Part shown: one piece after another, positions 50,607 through 54,798 of the stretch | How positions within the stretch are numbered: the first letter of the stretch is position 1 | How the letters are laid out: every line of letters starts with the position of its first letter | Source of the DNA: DAOOWV01 sp035371485 | GTDB lineage: Bacteria > Patescibacteriota > Dojkabacteria > JAFGLO01 | DNA length: 54,798 nucleotides | Assembly (NCBI GenBank): GCA_035371485.1 | Contig: DAOOWV010000002.1 | Location: 1 to 54,798 of the forward strand | Direction of reading: 5' to 3' | Made by a program: the position numbers and the translations under genes | The notes under the pieces: generated by a model | What the model saw: the letters and a program-made list of their open reading frames with translations, nothing else | Told to the model about the DNA's origin: nothing | The model's database searches: none

Positions 50607-53600
50607 TATTATCTTTGTGAGATTTCCGTCTAATTATAATTATAAACAACAAAACAATAAAAATCACTATTAATCCTATACCCACATACTTCCACCAATT
50701 ATTGAAATATCCTCCTGGGGTCTCAACTTTAACTCTAATTTCTGTCAATCCCATTACTTTTCCAACAGTCACTTCATATGCCCCTCCAGCATGATAAACA
50801 ATAAAGTCATAGCTATCTTTTAGCTCACTTAAAGTAAGTGTTAGTCCACCTTCATTATCCAATTTATATTTTTCACCAGCATATAAGACCTCAACATTAG
50901 ACAAGGGATTACCTTCTTTATCGACAAAGATAAATTTAACTTCAAAACTTACCTTCTCTTGAGTATCTTCCTCATCTGGTTGATCATCTTCAACGACCTC
51001 TTCGTCGTTTTCAACCTCAATTACCTGAGGCACTACAACTTTGTTTACTACAGGGATTAAAATTGTAGTGTATAAAATACAATCCGAAAATATTGGAGAT
51101 ATATTCCCAAGCACATCAATGTACTGAACATACATACACAAATTATCGCCTTTTTCATATTTATATGAAATTTCATTAGTCAATGGAACCCAACTCAATG
51201 TTGCCAAATCTTCTGGAATTTCTAATATCTCATACCTAATACAGAAGTATATTGATCACCATAAGTAAACTTCAGGTTTACATCCCTACTATTAGTTGTC
51301 TTATCTCCATCGTTTATACTAACTCCTCCTGTTGGACCACTTTTATCTATTGTAAACTTACCTGTAGTTGGAGTAACTGTATAATTTCCCGCATTATCAT
51401 AAACTTTTACATACCACTCATAGTTCGCTTCTGCAAAAGAGTTAGTCCACCAAATATCTCTTAGTTTTTCATGAATAGGTATTTCCACCCAAACAGGAAG
51501 TGTTGACTTAGTATTCAAATCCGCCCAAACATCCGATATTTCCTCTTTGACTTTTACCCCAGAACCTTCATTAAGTGGGTAATATGCAAATAATTTGGAA
51601 TATTGAGGATGGGTGTCATCAATTTCTTTAAACATCCAATTATACAGTTCCTCCTGAGTTAATTCTGCATCATAAATTCTAACCTCTCTTATGGAACCAT
51701 TAATACCGTAGTTGTCACTTGAATAGTATTTACCAAAATAAAAAGCACCAATACTAACATCTGGCAATGTATAATATAGTGTTACTTGCCTCTGATTAAT
51801 GAGTTTTCCGTCAATGTAAAGTTTATAATAACCAAACTTATCATAAGTTGTAGCAATATGATGCCAATTACTATCGACATATCCTGTAACATCATAAGAA
51901 ACCGAAGTTCTATTATACGTCGAAATTAGACTATAAGTTCCCGACATGCTATTTTTAGAAAGATATGTATACCAATACATACTAGATCCCGAATCTTTAA
52001 ACGAATACAGAAACCCATCAGGATAGGATGTTATTGGCTCAAGCTTATACCATCCCTCAATTGTCAATTCATCAGTAAACGCATGTGAAAACGTTGGATT
52101 TTCAATCCAATTATCTAACTTAAATATTAATGAACTTTTAACATCATTTATTAGATCTTCTTGCTTAACAGTGCCCAAGAGATTACTCTGGCTCCAGATC
52201 TCATATCTATTTATCCCACTAAAATTAAAAAATTCATGAAAATCATTTGTATTTCCCCAAGCTAAAGTAATATTTCCATCATTTAATAATTCATTGTTTT
52301 TATAATTTTTGATATCAAAATTATTGTCGAGATTAGGAGAATAGGTATCGGAATCATATTCAAGGTTAAAATCTGTTAATTTCGGTGTATCTATCCCACT
52401 ATTCAAATACAATTCAACCTTATATTGTACAAACCTTTTATCATCCATAATTTCAGGTAAATCTAAACCACTTGTAATCAAACTCCATCCTGAATCTATT
52501 TCTTCTTCATCATCAGCTCTAAAATAAACAATAATTGAGGTGCTAGAAGGCAAATTTTGAATCCAACTTATTATTCCCAAACGATTATAATTGGAGTAAA
52601 GATCGAAAACTTCTGAAACATAAATTCCGGATTTTACATAATGATTTCCTGAAAAACTTTGAGAACTGGAAATATTGAACATCAACAAATCATTAACACC
52701 CTGATCTTCAACATCTTGTTGTGAAATATTTGTTCCCAATATAGTAAGATCTCTAATAACTACATCCGAAAAATTAACTAAATTTGACCCAATTGTAAAA
52801 TTACCTGAGACAGAAGGAATCTGAGGCATTGAGACTTCTCCAATTTTCACACCGTTAATATATGCAGAGAATGAGCTTAAATCCCAAGTCAAAACAATTC
52901 TATGAATCTGACCTACTTCCCACTGTATACCATCGGTAGTAATTACTTTCGACTCCCCCATTTCAAAGTATAAATTATCACTATTACCATATTTATAAAT
53001 CTTAATATTGTCTGCCTCAAATAATATTTTAGGCTCATTGTCTAAATTTGATTTGGTTACAAAAGACGAGGTAGTTTTAAAAGAAAAAATAATTGTTCCT
53101 TCTGATGGGTTTATATTCCCCTCAATAGGATAGGATAGAGATGATGATAATCTTATAGAACAGGAGTCATCAGGAGTCGAAATACCGCTATCATCATTGT
53201 TCCCATCACAATTTGCATCCCAAAAATAAATATCATTATTAAATGAGTTTACCGAACCATCAAAATATTCAGAAACAAGATTTGAGGGTTCAACCTGCAC
53301 TGCATCAAGATAAACATATTCACCTGAAATAACCCCAATTCCAAAAGAATGTACCCCAGTACTTTCAGCAGTTACACTCGCACTAATCCTAAACCAAAGA
53401 TCATTCATATTTTCATACTTAGTTTCACTTGATGAAATTACATTTCCATCATAAGTTAGTTTTAGAAAATTATTGTTAATTGAACCATAAAATTGTCTTT
53501 TCGCATAAACAGAAAAAACATAATTCTGTCCCTCCTCAAGAGTAACATCAGTAGAATAATTACCATAAGACATATTTTCAATATCATATAATCCTCTTTG

Positions 53601-54798
53601 CGGATCAGCCGATTCAACTGAAGAGCTTAAACCCAACGTTCCATGTAACCCATTTCCTGTACAGTCTGAGACTGTTTGACCTGTAAGGTCATTCATCCTC
53701 CAATTGGCAACAAGTCCACTTGATGCTAACTCTACACATTCTTCATCAGTATATAAAATATTATAATCAGAAGATATCTCCTCTTGAGTTCGAACTTTAT
53801 TCCAAATTCTTAGATTCCCAAGAAAACCTTTATATTCAAACCCGGTATAACCTATAGCTAATCTAATTGGAGAAGTCGAGATTGAAGGTTCAATTGTGTA
53901 CGTATTAGTCGAAACCAATGTTCCATCAACATAACCCTTTATCGTTTTATTTACACTATCCCTAACTAAAGTTATATGATAAGTTTGATAATTTTGTAGC
54001 AAATCTGCAGGAACAATAATAGCACTTGTATAGTTTGACGTAGATTGACCATGATAATAATTAATTGAACCGTTAGTTTCGATTACAAATGAAAATTCAT
54101 TACCATAAGATTTGTGTAAAGGATTGGTACGAGTATACTTTAAGTTATATCCATCAAGTAATGTTGTAGCAGACAGTTCGGCTTTATTGATGTCGAATTC
54201 AATTGTTAAATCACCTGTAATTTGAAGAAGAACATTATTAGGAATGTTTACTACATCATTAGAACCATCAAACCATAATGAACCTTTATCGCCTGTATGC
54301 AATTCAGGACTATTAAAAACTTTTGCACCTTTTAATCCAGATAGCGAATGATCATTGCTCAATGTTGACAAGATCTCTGAAGACTTTGTCCATCCATTAT
54401 CAAAAAGAGTACTATTTTCAAATGAAGGATTTTTTACAAGATTTTGCGCTAAACCACTAACTAGAACACCTAGCTCTCGATTATAGTTTTGGGAACTATG
54501 TACGTCTAAGACCCATTTGGGTCCAGATTGATTTGGGACTCCAACCCTATACCAATTACCAATCCCTAAAATGGCATCATTATTTCTAGCAGAATCGTAA
54601 GCTTTTAGACTTGAACCATATAATTTGTTCTCTTGAAATTCATCAAAATGATACAATGCAACAGTATTATCATCTGCAACGAAATACAAAGAAGGAGTAA
54701 AATTAGAAGTATATTTAATTCCATGAGTAACAATGACTTCATCGATGTTGCCATTTAAAGATGCAGTTCCACTAGTTTGTCCCAAAAATGATGATGGT
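50593..54798 (-). pseudogene. Giant LamG-domain surface protein with frameshift (runs off right edge)
   Basis: The minus-strand frame enters from the right edge (no true start inside the window) and encodes about 1,190 residues, ending at a TAG (51224-51222). It has at least three LamG/concanavalin-like domains ('SLWFDGSNDVVNIPN', 'LVANWRMNDLTGQTV', 'ELTIEGWYKLEP'), then an Ig-like segment. The next 205 codons in the -1 frame (to 50593) continue the same protein without a gap: 'IRYEILEIPEDLATLSW', an acidic spacer, a small beta domain, a TM helix and a basic tail. A frameshift within 51222-51256 separates the protein from its membrane anchor. Confidence 0.8.

Noticed and set aside
51222..51256. 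Programmed -1 ribosomal frameshift in the LamG gene
   Set aside because: No X-XXY-YYZ slippery heptamer or obvious downstream stem-loop in the overlap of the two frames.

Overview
The window looks like a chromosomal segment of an AT-rich bacterium with a small genome, most likely from the Candidate Phyla Radiation (Patescibacteria). This rests on streamlined genes with tiny gaps, very large LamG-type surface proteins with terminal membrane anchors, many short single-TM or zinc-ribbon orphans, divergent ribosomal proteins, and tRNA genes without an encoded CCA end. TGA is used as a normal stop (for example the HNH, glycosyltransferase and MiaB genes), so this is not one of the UGA-glycine lineages. 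Presence of bL9 argues against the CPR groups reported to lack it. Both ends of the window cut through large exported proteins.

Layout. 1-2068: exported protein entering from the left edge. 2166-5945: a YgjP-type metallopeptidase, a tRNA-Arg(CCT) inside an unusual tRNA-like envelope, an alkyltransferase-like protein, an anchored orphan, an HNH protein and a decayed gene. 6106-8854: thyA, folA, a small acidic protein and a GT4 glycosyltransferase. 8910-14343 (minus): a deaminase with an unknown N-terminal half, a HIT protein, a nucleotidyltransferase, an APH/choline-kinase-like kinase, an adenosine-deaminase-like protein and a NYN nuclease. 14456-22086 (plus): a broken M14/AstE-like gene, a HAD phosphatase, a zinc-ribbon protein, a broken TrmB-type regulator (minus), an unrecognised overlapping gene pair, a Nudix hydrolase, rmuC and miaB. 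22087-22902: a convergent intergenic gap with strong hairpins and one DnaA box.

22903-33737 (minus): a membrane protein, ruvB-ruvA-ruvC-yebC, a LytR_C-like protein, an RluA-type pseudouridine synthase, membrane and zinc-ribbon proteins, tRNA-Leu(CAA) in a second tRNA-like envelope, dnaB, a degenerate MBL-like protein and a CsoR-family protein. 33876-35816 (plus): bL31, prmC and a TrmB-type regulator. 35821-42573 (minus): an HtrA protease, tRNA-Arg(GCG), rplI, a CtpA protease, a conserved-looking pair (ASKHA/GlmL-like plus a beta-rich partner), and rpsR-ssb-rpsF. This is the classical rpsF-ssb-rpsR-rplI-dnaB neighbourhood with extra genes inserted. 42722-50606: an SPFH protein, the AMMECR1/MEMO/radical-SAM set (radical SAM gene broken by TAA), ychF, small orphans, a membrane protein and trmB. 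50593-54798: a giant LamG surface protein with a frameshift near its C-terminal anchor.

Three threads stand out. (1) Two of the three tRNA genes (Arg-CCT and Leu-CAA) sit inside pieces of a second, hairpin-interrupted copy of the same tRNA, with promoter-like sequences upstream of the outer copy. (2) A degenerate 7-bp (sometimes 8-bp) tandem repeat recurs in intergenic gaps across the window and once sits in frame inside the deaminase gene. (3) At least six genes carry frameshifts or in-frame TAA codons. These mean either active gene decay or a problem in the assembled sequence.
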